Assembly (NCBI RefSeq): GCF_042432825.1
Contig: NZ_JBHLWN010000021.1
Location: forward strand, 68,564-132,563
Source of the DNA: Gordoniibacillus chartarius
Lineage (GTDB): Bacteria > Bacillota > Bacilli > Paenibacillales > NBRC-103111
Length of the DNA stretch: 64,000 nt
Reading direction: 5' to 3'
Position numbers and translations under genes: made by a program. The notes under the pieces were generated by a model, which was given only the letters and a program-made list of their open reading frames with translations, was not told where the DNA came from and did not search any database. Each line of letters begins with the position of its first letter. Within the stretch, counting starts at the first letter, position 1. This document shows positions 41,493 to 50,086 of this stretch, in pieces.

Positions 41493-42803
41493 TTAACCGA
41501 AGAGGTATTCGTTCAACAGCGCTTTGAGCTGCTCTTGTCGGCCGGACTCGTTCACGATCGGCTTGTTCTGCAGCGCGTACGCTTCCAGCGAAGCCAGCGT
41601 CGCCTTGCCGCTGACGATGTCGGCACCGATGCCTTCGCGGAAAGAGCGGTAGCGGTTTGCGATCACGTCTTCGAAGACGCGGTCTTCGATCAGCTTTGCC
41701 GCCACTTTGAGGCCCTTCGCGTATGCGTCCATGCCGGCTACGTGCGCGTAGAACAGGTCAACCGGCTCGAACGAAGCGCGGCGTACCTTGGCGTCGAAGT
41801 TGACGCCGCCGCGGCCGAGGCCGCCGTTTTGCAGCACTTCGTACATCGTCAAGGTCGTCGCGTAAACGTCGGTCGGGAATTCGTCGGTATCCCAACCGAG
41901 CAGCAGATCGCCCTGGTTCGCGTCCAGCGAGCCGAGCATACCGTGCAGACGGGATACGCGGAGCTCATGCTCGAACGTATGGCCTGCCAGCGTTGCGTGG
42001 TTCGCCTCGAGGTTCAGCTTGAAGTGATCCTTCAATCCGTAGGACTGCAGGAACGCAATCGTCGTCGCCGCATCGAAGTCGTACTGATGCTTCGTCGGCT
42101 CCTTCGGCTTCGGCTCGATCAGGAATTGGGCGTCAAAGCCGATTTCCTTCGAGTAGTCGATCGCCATATGGAACAGACGCGCCAGATTGTCGAGCTCCAG
42201 CTTCATGTCCGTGTTAAGCAGCGTCTCATAGCCTTCGCGGCCGCCCCAGAACACATAGTTTTCGGCGCCGAGCTCTTTGCCGATTTCCAGGCTCTTCTTC
42301 AGCTGCGCGCCCAAGTAAGCGAATACATCCGCGTTGCAGGTCGTTGCCGCGCCATGCACATAACGTGGATGCGAGAACGCATTGCATGTATTCCAAAGCA
42401 GCTTCACGCCGCTCGATTTCATATAATCCTTCATCATGCCAACGATCACATCGAGGTTGCGGTTCGTTTCCTGAAGCGTGTCGCCTTCAGGCGCAATGTC
42501 GCGGTCATGGAAGCAGAAGTAAGGAATGCCGATCTTCTCGATAAATTCGAAATGCGCCTCCAGCCGTGCCTTGGCAAGATCCAGTCCGGTATACTTGTCC
42601 CAGCCGCGAATCGCCGTACCTGCGCCGAACGGATCGGAGCCCGAACCCGTATATGTATGCCAGTAAGAGACAGCGAAGCGCATATGTTCCTCCATCGTCT
42701 TCCCGGCTACGACTTCCTGCGGATTATAATGCTTGAACGCCAGCGGATTGCGCGAGCCTTTACCCTCGTAACCGATCTTGCCTACATTGTCAAAGTAAGA
42801 CAC
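41493..42803 (-). CDS. xylA: Xylose isomerase
   Basis: A 436-residue class II xylose isomerase that converts D-xylose to D-xylulose with two divalent metals. Visible are the catalytic His region YFCFHDRDIAPEG near 98, KLLWNTCNAFSHPRYVHGAATTCNADVF near 134, the metal ligand regions LIEPKPKEPTKHQYDFD near 230 and LNLEANHATLAGHTFEHE near 266, and LGWDTDEFPTD near 306. GAGGGAGGAA precedes the ATG. No xylB is adjacent. The palindrome at 42857-42883 suggests xylose induction. Confidence 0.97.
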   Translation of the reverse strand: MSYFDNVGKIGYEGKGSRNPLAFKHYNPQEVVAGKTMEEHMRFAVSYWHTYTGSGSDPFGAGTAIRGWDKYTGLDLAKARLEAHFEFIEKIGIPYFCFHDRDIAPEGDTLQETNRNLDVIVGMMKDYMKSSGVKLLWNTCNAFSHPRYVHGAATTCNADVFAYLGAQLKKSLEIGKELGAENYVFWGGREGYETLLNTDMKLELDNLARLFHMAIDYSKEIGFDAQFLIEPKPKEPTKHQYDFDAATTIAFLQSYGLKDHFKLNLEANHATLAGHTFEHELRVSRLHGMLGSLDANQGDLLLGWDTDEFPTDVYATTLTMYEVLQNGGLGRGGVNFDAKVRRASFEPVDLFYAHVAGMDAYAKGLKVAAKLIEDRVFEDVIANRYRSFREGIGADIVSGKATLASLEAYALQNKPIVNESGRQEQLKALLNEYLFG

Positions 42804-42856
42804 AGAAATTCCTCCCTCGAATGATTTACATACCCATCATATCATTCGGGGAGGAA

Positions 42857-42883
42857 CTTTGTCTATTCAATAAACAAAGTTAT
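42857..42883. promoter_or_regulatory. XylR-like operator upstream of xylA
   Basis: A 27-bp palindrome 53 bases before the xylA start: arms AACTTTGTCTATT and AATAAACAAAGTT, 12 of 13 pairs matching. The TTTGTTTA...ACAAAG character resembles the operators of ROK-family XylR repressors of Bacilli. The regulator gene is not in this window. Confidence 0.75.
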
Positions 42884-42898
42884 TGATAGGAAAATATT

Positions 42899-43102
42899 TT
42901 AACCCAGTTTTACCACGTTTGTTGCCTGAGGCCCGCGGGAGCCTTCGGTTACTTCGAATTCGACGCGCTGGCCTTCGTCCAACGATTTGAACCCAGTGCC
43001 CTCAATCCCGCTATAGTGTACGAATACATCCCCGCCGTCGTCCAGGGTGATGAATCCATAACCCTTTTCTGCATTAAACCATTTGACTGTACCTTGTTGC
43101 AT
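42899..43102 (-). CDS. Cold-shock protein (CspB/CspD family)
   Basis: A 67-residue single cold-shock domain with RNP1 KGYGFITL (residues 13-20) and RNP2 VFVHYS (26-31). It binds single-stranded RNA and DNA and acts as an RNA chaperone. AGGAGG lies upstream of the ATG. Like other csp genes it has a long AT-rich upstream region (43103-43380) that probably contains a structured leader. Which csp paralogue it is cannot be said. Confidence 0.97.
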   Translation of the reverse strand: MQQGTVKWFNAEKGYGFITLDDGGDVFVHYSGIEGTGFKSLDEGQRVEFEVTEGSRGPQATNVVKLG

Positions 43103-43695
43103 TGTTTAAACCTCCTGATTAGGTGATAAGGTGAGCTTTTCGCTCTTACGGGGCCGGATAAGCCAACATGATCGCCCGCTGACTGTACCACGTTGATGCT
43201 GTCAGAGGTTGGCCCGCCATCTCATCCAAATTGTTCCTTTTGGGGTACCCGTATATCAGAGTATATGCAAACTTTATACAATTATGTGCATTAAATAAAA
43301 ATTTGCTAAAGATTTTTGACTTGGTGCTTGGATACGGTTGACAATATAGAGGGAGATGATTGCAAACCATGTACTCGATAATTCATCCTTGGAATCAGTG
43401 CGCGGTTTGAATATGATCAGGATTTGTGGGAGAAGGCTTGCCGGTACCAGCCGCGTTTGTCTGTATATTTAAAATATTGGGGAGAATGTCTTACGCCTCT
43501 GCTCAGCGGGCTAGGTGCTTTAAATGTACTTATTTCCACTTGGATTGCTTTGCGGGGTGGCGCCTTTAAGACGGCCCTTTTCGGGCGGTCTTGGGTCGCT
43601 GAGGCGAGTCGGCGCCATAAACGAAGCAGACGGCTCATCAAGAAGAATAGGACAGCATTCCCGCCGCGTAGGATGGATAATAAGAGAGGATAGCG
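43103..43695. other. Intergenic region without a supported gene
   Basis: The left half is the AT-rich leader and promoter region of the cold-shock gene. The right half contains a hairpin AAGAC-GGCCC-loop-GGGC-GTCTT at 43567-43591 (plus-strand coordinates, no T tract). Open frames here lack ribosome sites and family-like sequence. Confidence 0.5.
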
Positions 43696-44038
43696 ATGAA
43701 ATTCGTGGATCGTTATATCCTTTTACATCAAGTCAAGTCCGAATCTGCGGCGGGGCTGGCCAAGCCGCTGGCCTTCATTCCCCGCTGGCTGGAGGATCAT
43801 TCGCCGCTTCCTGAAGCAGGAGCCCCGCTTCCGCGAGCTTGGGCCGCTGCAGCAGCTGCTGCAGGTCAGGTCCTTGCGCTCGCTCTGCGCTGCCTTAGAA
43901 CAGTGCTTCGGGCTAAGCGTTACCAAATGGAGGAGCTTGCGGATCAGCGCTCGTTCTACGTTCACCCTGCAGCTATGGCAAAAAACGGCCTCCCCGCTCC
44001 CAGATTATCATCCTCGGCACCGTCAAAGGAATACATGA
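43696..44038 (+). pseudogene. Frameshifted gene of unknown function
   Basis: ATG at 43696 with AGAGG 7 bases upstream opens a frame whose first 35 codons (MKFVDRYILLHQVKSESAAG onward) look coding. From about 43802 the gene-like reading with GC-rich third positions continues in the next frame (RFLKQEPRFRELGPLQQLLQ onward, to a TGA at 44036). A one-base insertion near 43801-43806 would explain this. The joined product would be about 113 residues, helical and Leu/Arg-rich, with no family I recognise. A sequencing error or true frameshift cannot be told apart here. Confidence 0.5.
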
Positions 44039-44094
44039 CGAGCCGACCTGTGTGAGCGAAGAGGCCATATATGGTTGAATGGTTTGCCGGCCAT

Positions 44095-44475
44095 TCAGCT
44101 GACTCTTGAACGGAATGGGCTGCCGCCACGTTCGGGACGAGAGCCGCGAGTACCGGGACTGCCCTCCGTGACTTCCGCCAGCTGCCGACCGAGTTCGTCG
44201 AACCACTCGCGGTCCCTTGTCTGCAGTGCGATATCGATGATCGCGCGAAGCTCCGTTTCCGTACGAGGTCCCTCTGCCGCTAACGGCTCAATGGCGACGA
44301 ATGGCGCGTCGACGGTACGGCCTACGATGGCGGTATGGTCGGATTGCAATACATGAACGGCAGCGTAAGCCGCTTCATGGTCGATGCGTTCCACAAAACC
44401 GCGAAACTTCTCGTCGTTGGCCGTCTTTCCCGAAACCCAATCGCCTTCGTTCAATGGAATGTGAAAATTCCGCAT
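44095..44475 (-). CDS. IDEAL domain-containing protein
   Basis: A 126-residue protein. The N-terminal half (GDWVSGKTANDEKFRGFVER near 11) looks like a small beta-barrel seen in YpiB/YozD-type proteins. Residues 76-100 form the IDEAL helix-turn motif (TELRAIIDIALQTRDREWFDEL). The C-terminal 25 residues are disordered and Arg/Gly-rich. IDEAL proteins are small Bacillales proteins of unclear function. The start has GGTGGGA upstream. Convergent with the frameshifted gene at 43696. Confidence 0.83.
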   Translation of the reverse strand: MRNFHIPLNEGDWVSGKTANDEKFRGFVERIDHEAAYAAVHVLQSDHTAIVGRTVDAPFVAIEPLAAEGPRTETELRAIIDIALQTRDREWFDELGRQLAEVTEGSPGTRGSRPERGGSPFRSRVS

Positions 44476-44649
44476 CGTAATCCCACCCTTTACGTGAAAT
44501 TGACCCTAGACGGAAATCCGCCCAAATCCTGAAAGTATTAAGATTCTGCAAAGGCGCCTTCCTTACTGTTATTATATTGTTTACAGTTAAAAGTGTCAAG
44601 ACGGCTATTGGAAGCGCTTCACATCCATGCTCGGGTATCGTTCTATATA

Positions 44650-45720
<1,071 letters not shown>

Positions 45721-45864
45721 CTATCAACCAGCATTGCCGGAATTGAGCCTCGCTAAACCTAAACAGACGTTTCAACAGAACAAAATCCCCAATAGCGGCG
45801 TTACCCTCCGCAGCATAACCCCATTCCTTTCGGAGCTTCGCAAAAACTCCCAAACAACAATAAA

Positions 45865-45892
45865 CCTCGTCCTCCCACATGGGAAAACGAGG
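45865..45892 (-). terminator. Intrinsic terminator of the RCC1 gene
   Basis: On the minus strand CCTCGT, inner CCCATGTGGG pairing and ACGAGG form a hairpin followed by TTTATTGTTTG, just after the stop codon at 45901. Confidence 0.75.
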
Positions 45893-45900
45893 CTCAAACC

Positions 45901-48384
45901 TCAATCGGTTAAATCGAGAAGGTATGGATCGATCATCTTCAAGAGCATCAGGGCATCTCCTGCACCTATGCTTCCATTATCGTCCCAATCTTGCAGTTTC
46001 GCCATCCGGGCGGCTAACGTCTGCATCGTCAACCGTCCAGCCGCCTCAGGGAACAAATGCCCCTTCAGCCGCTTGCGGAAAAGCTCCTCTTCTTCCCTGC
46101 GGGAATCATGCAAAGCAAGCTTGCTCTTGCCAATAATAACGCCATTAGAGTCCAGTGCGTATACCACAAGCTGTTCCGTTCCCGCCGGCAGCGGTGAATT
46201 GGCCGGAATGTTCGCCACGTAGCTGCCGCTGTCCTGCCTTGACCATTCCTGGATCTCGGTTCCTTGTGCATCGTCCCAAACTAGCCGGATATTGACGATG
46301 GCGGACTGATCTTCAATCGGCAGCAGTTCCACCGTTCCGCGGTATTCGCCTGCATCGAGGTCGAGATCGAGCTCCGCAATTCCGCGTACCGCCGGATCAA
46401 GCACCGTTCCTCCCGCGTCCGTAATCGGAAGCGTCACACCGGTCGCACATTCGACAGAACAAATCGCTGTCGAGCTTTCGTTGGAAAACACATAAAGCTT
46501 GAATTGAGTGGCGCCAGGGGGTATCGGCATCGGTCCGATGGTCAGGAAAGGCGCATATTCCTCGGAAGTTCCTACAACTCCAACATGGGAACCGGACTTG
46601 TCGGCGAAATACACTTTATACACTGCACGAGACAGCGGTACGCTCTGCCCGCTCCAACTGAACTTGCCGCTAATCACTCCATTCTCCGGCGACTCATCGG
46701 AGAATGTCATCGATGTCGGCGACCAAAACGTCTCCACATTCAAATCGGCATTCGTGAAATCGGACGTAACCGGAATCTCCAGCACTGTCGTCCTGTCGAA
46801 GTAATTCCTGAAATCATAGCCTACACGTACGATATGGTCGCCGGAAAGCACGTGATGGAACGTATATGCACCCAGCGCATCCGTCTCGGCTGTCATCGTA
46901 CCGTACTCTTCATGCACCAGTTCCACTTGGATATGGGCCAAAGGCTGGCCGGTGGCCTTATTTTTCAGCGTGCCCCGAACGGTGAAGCCTCCATCCGTCA
47001 ACGGCTGCGGCTGCAGCGGCCTTGTCGCCTTCGTAGGGTATTGGTCGTTAAAACCGTCTCCATTGCCATCATGAATATAATCCCAGCTCACATCGTCTCT
47101 GCCGTCACTGTTGGAATCCTGAATAGGCAGTCGAGGCAGTCCGAGCTGCGAGTCAATGTTGTCCCCGAACGCATACAGTGTACCCGAACTGTTGACCACA
47201 AAGGAGCTGTACGCTCCTGCGGCAATGTACGCCGCACCCGCCAGCGTCGTGGAGTCCAGCACGACCGGCGTATACACCTCATTCACCGACGGGTTCGATG
47301 GGTACGTGAAATGCAGCAGTTGGCCATGGCTGTCTTTCCCCATACCCCAAACATTCCCGTCTCCCGTAAGCGCCAAAGAATGCTGCTGCCCCGAAACGAT
47401 CTGAACGACACCGCGCCCCCTCAGTGCTTCAATCTCTATCGGAGCCGATGCGGGCGCTTCTCCGCTCATATAATCGACATAGTCGCCGTTACCGAGCTGA
47501 CCGCTCGTATTGCCGCCCCAGCCATACACCGTATCCGACACGGTTGTATAGAAGGCGCTGTCCGACGCCGAGTTTGTGAAAATGTGCCGGACGACGAGGC
47601 CGCCTTCTCCAGTTCCGGCGATTTGCTCAGGCTTCGCTGACGTATATTGATACTGGTTATTCCCTAATCCGAGCTTACCAAAAAAATTATACCCCCACGT
47701 ATACACCTTACCATCGGTCGTCAGCGCCATCGAAAACGTTTGTCCTGCGGCGATTTCCTTCACATTCTTCAGAGGCTTATCGGTGTCCAGCATGACCTGA
47801 ACCGGCTTGTCGCTGTCGCTGTTCCCCCCGTTGCCAAGCTGTCCAAACGCCCCTGCACCCCATGCCCATACCGTTCCGTCGGTTTTCAGCGCGAGCGTGT
47901 GATTGTTCCCGACCGCGATCGCATAGACTGCATTGAGAACGCTGCCGTCAGCATTCTTCACCTGTACCGGTGTGGGCCGTCTTGTGCGCGTGCCGTCGCC
48001 GAGCATACCGCTGAAATTTTCACCGAACGTCCACACCGTTCCCGCTTCCGTCAAGATGACGGAATGCTCGTCGCCGACTCCGATATCCGCCACCCGTCCC
48101 GTCTGCTCGACTCCGGCCTGATCGACGAGATGAATGCGATGTGGGAGCTGATAGGCATAATAACCCGTCTCGCTGCCCGTCAGTCCGGAATTCCCCCATG
48201 ACCATACGGTGCCGTCTTCGGCTAGTACGAGAGTCGTTCCCTTATCCGAGTTGGATGTGGAGGCCGCCTTGAGCACTTTCCCGGCCGCCGTTGCGGAAGC
48301 TTTATGTATCGTTGGTGCCGAGAGGCTGAGCGTGGATATTAGCAAGGAGGCTGCCAGCACGAGCGCAGTAATTTTTTTGTTCAT
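45901..48384 (-). CDS. Secreted RCC1-repeat protein with dockerin-like C-terminus
   Basis: An 827-residue secreted protein. Signal peptide residues 1-32; then six or seven RCC1/ATS1 repeats to about residue 420 (units such as TVWSWGNSG, KVYTWGYNFFGKLGLGN, TVYGWGGNTSGQLGNG). A carboxypeptidase-regulatory-like beta domain follows near 455-545 (FTVRGTLKNKATGQPLAHIQ), then two further beta-rich domains. The tail has a calcium-loop pattern DWDDNGSIGAGDALML near 799. It probably forms an extracellular propeller that binds carbohydrate or protein; the ligand is unknown. It is monocistronic with its own terminator. Confidence 0.85.
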   Translation of the reverse strand: MNKKITALVLAASLLISTLSLSAPTIHKASATAAGKVLKAASTSNSDKGTTLVLAEDGTVWSWGNSGLTGSETGYYAYQLPHRIHLVDQAGVEQTGRVADIGVGDEHSVILTEAGTVWTFGENFSGMLGDGTRTRRPTPVQVKNADGSVLNAVYAIAVGNNHTLALKTDGTVWAWGAGAFGQLGNGGNSDSDKPVQVMLDTDKPLKNVKEIAAGQTFSMALTTDGKVYTWGYNFFGKLGLGNNQYQYTSAKPEQIAGTGEGGLVVRHIFTNSASDSAFYTTVSDTVYGWGGNTSGQLGNGDYVDYMSGEAPASAPIEIEALRGRGVVQIVSGQQHSLALTGDGNVWGMGKDSHGQLLHFTYPSNPSVNEVYTPVVLDSTTLAGAAYIAAGAYSSFVVNSSGTLYAFGDNIDSQLGLPRLPIQDSNSDGRDDVSWDYIHDGNGDGFNDQYPTKATRPLQPQPLTDGGFTVRGTLKNKATGQPLAHIQVELVHEEYGTMTAETDALGAYTFHHVLSGDHIVRVGYDFRNYFDRTTVLEIPVTSDFTNADLNVETFWSPTSMTFSDESPENGVISGKFSWSGQSVPLSRAVYKVYFADKSGSHVGVVGTSEEYAPFLTIGPMPIPPGATQFKLYVFSNESSTAICSVECATGVTLPITDAGGTVLDPAVRGIAELDLDLDAGEYRGTVELLPIEDQSAIVNIRLVWDDAQGTEIQEWSRQDSGSYVANIPANSPLPAGTEQLVVYALDSNGVIIGKSKLALHDSRREEEELFRKRLKGHLFPEAAGRLTMQTLAARMAKLQDWDDNGSIGAGDALMLLKMIDPYLLDLTD

Positions 48385-48726
48385 GGTAAATAATCTCCTT
48401 CTATCGGGAAGCTACCTGCTACTATACCATAATTTTGTTGCCGGAAACTGCGGCTTTCGTCACAATTTTCGCCGGATTTTTCCACGAACCTCTTATATGC
48501 CAATGATGCAACGGTTGTCCGTTAGCGGCCATTCTTCCCCTCCCCGCCGCTTTCGTTCCAATTTATGCTGTTCATTCACGCTAGAGGCTCTCAGCGAGAC
48601 GCAAGCAATTATACGAGAAGAAGCACGATACTGCGATCCAATGCGGACCCGAACGGCCTCTCTCGCAACGCAAAGAACGTGCTCAAGCTTCCCGCCCGGC
48701 ACGTTTCTTCTGATCCACGCTAGTAG

Positions 48727-48877
48727 ACTTCTTATTCTCCTGGTCACTCATTCACACTAGCACGTTATAATTCCCGCAGTTCTCCCTGTCCACGGAAGCA
48801 CGCTTCTTCTCCCCAGGGTCCCCTGTTCACACTAGCACATTCGGGTTCCCCCGGTCTTCCTAACCACACACGAACAC
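48727..48877. repeat. Degenerate 37-39 bp tandem repeat, four units
   Basis: Read on the minus strand, four units of 39, 37, 38 and 37 bases start GTGTTCGTGTG, GTGCTAGTGTGAA, GTGCTTCCGTGGA and GTGCTAGTGTGAA and end in GAGAAGAAG-like runs. More decayed units seem to continue to about 48577. It occupies the gap between the RCC1 gene start and the response-regulator stop; no gene is seen in 48385-48891. Confidence 0.6.
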
Positions 48878-48891
48878 TTACTTCCCCAAGC

Positions 48892-50085
48892 TCACTGCCC
48901 CCGCCCGGTCGCGTTCGTATGTTCTTGCTGAAGCCGGTACTCCGTCGGTGTGACTCCATACTTACGCCGGAACACCTGGGTAAAATGCTTCATATCCGCA
49001 TACCCGATCCGCTCCGCGATATCGGCCAGCTTCAGCCGCGGGTCGAGCAGCAGCTGCTTCGCCCGCTCCAGCCGGAGCTGAATGACGTACTCCTTGAAGC
49101 CTTGCCCGGTCTTCTGCTTAAACAGCTGGCTAAAATAGACCGGATTCAGGAAGACGACCGACGCCACCTTCTCCAGCGACAGCTCCTCGTGGAAGCGGGT
49201 GCGGATGTACTGCAAAGCGATTTCGACGACGCTGTCCCCGCCGCTGCGCTCCTGACATTCATATACACGTCCCGCCGAAGCCCGCTCCAGCCGCCTGACC
49301 TCGTCCGGCACCTTCTGCACGTCCGTCATATGCTCTGACAGCAGCACTTGGAACGGCACCTTCAAGTACCGGAGCAGATGCCGCCGCAGCGTGTCGCTTA
49401 GTCCGGCTGCGGTTTCTCCTTCGCGCAAAGTGACCAGCCCGAGCAGCGTATGGCTGTCCAGACTCGTCACGAAGCCGCGGCCGGACTGGTCGATCAGCTC
49501 GGACAGCACATTCTCGATAATAAAATGCTCCAGCTGCACCTTCTGGTCGCTCTCCAGCCGCACCATGACCAAGTCGAAGGAAGGATGCTGCTGCAGGAAC
49601 GTCCCTAAATCAATCGTGCCGGTATCGAGCCCTTTCGCCCACCGCTGAAAGACCGCTTCCCGCAAATATTTCAAATTCGTCCGCAGCAAATTCGCTTCCG
49701 ACGTCTGCGCGTTCTCGCGCTTGAGCTCATCGGCCAGCGATTCCACCAGCTCCACGAGCCGCTCCTTGCCTATTGGCTTCAGCAGGTAATCCCTCGCTCC
49801 GAGCCGGACCGCTTCTTGCGCGTAGGCGAATTCCGAATGGGCGGAAATGACGACCCATTTCACGTTCGGATGCCGCTTGCGGGATATGCTCATCAGCTCC
49901 AGCCCCGTCATGCCGGGCATCAGGATGTCCGTCAGCACGACGTCAATCGGCTCGGTGCGCAGCACCTGCACCGCCTCCTCCGGCGATGCGGCCAAATGGA
50001 CGGAGCAGGCTGCTACCGTCTGCAGCAGCGTCCGCTTCACGCCCTGCCGGATCACATTCTCGTCGTCCACGATCAGGATATGCAT
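48892..50085 (-). CDS. Response regulator, AraC-type (YesN-like)
   Basis: About 397 residues. An N-terminal receiver domain has the acidic pocket VDDEN at residues 6-10, the phospho-acceptor Asp in VDVVLTDILMPGM near 55 and Lys in YLLKPIGKER near 104. A middle region follows, then a C-terminal AraC pair of helix-turn-helix motifs (LSLEKVASVVFLNPVYFSQLF; LADIAERIGYADMKHFTQVF). I prefer ATG at 50085 (MHILIVDD), with AGGGGG about 10 bases upstream; a TTG at 50094 overlaps the kinase stop. It is co-transcribed after the sensor kinase and probably activates the sugar ABC transporter operon upstream. Confidence 0.93.
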   Translation of the reverse strand: MHILIVDDENVIRQGVKRTLLQTVAACSVHLAASPEEAVQVLRTEPIDVVLTDILMPGMTGLELMSISRKRHPNVKWVVISAHSEFAYAQEAVRLGARDYLLKPIGKERLVELVESLADELKRENAQTSEANLLRTNLKYLREAVFQRWAKGLDTGTIDLGTFLQQHPSFDLVMVRLESDQKVQLEHFIIENVLSELIDQSGRGFVTSLDSHTLLGLVTLREGETAAGLSDTLRRHLLRYLKVPFQVLLSEHMTDVQKVPDEVRRLERASAGRVYECQERSGGDSVVEIALQYIRTRFHEELSLEKVASVVFLNPVYFSQLFKQKTGQGFKEYVIQLRLERAKQLLLDPRLKLADIAERIGYADMKHFTQVFRRKYGVTPTEYRLQQEHTNATGRGQ

Positions 50086-50086
50086 C

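Noticed and set aside
43424..43693. 89-codon plus-strand ORF downstream of the cold-shock region
   Set aside because: No ribosome site, basic low-information composition and a hairpin in its middle; I see no support for a gene.
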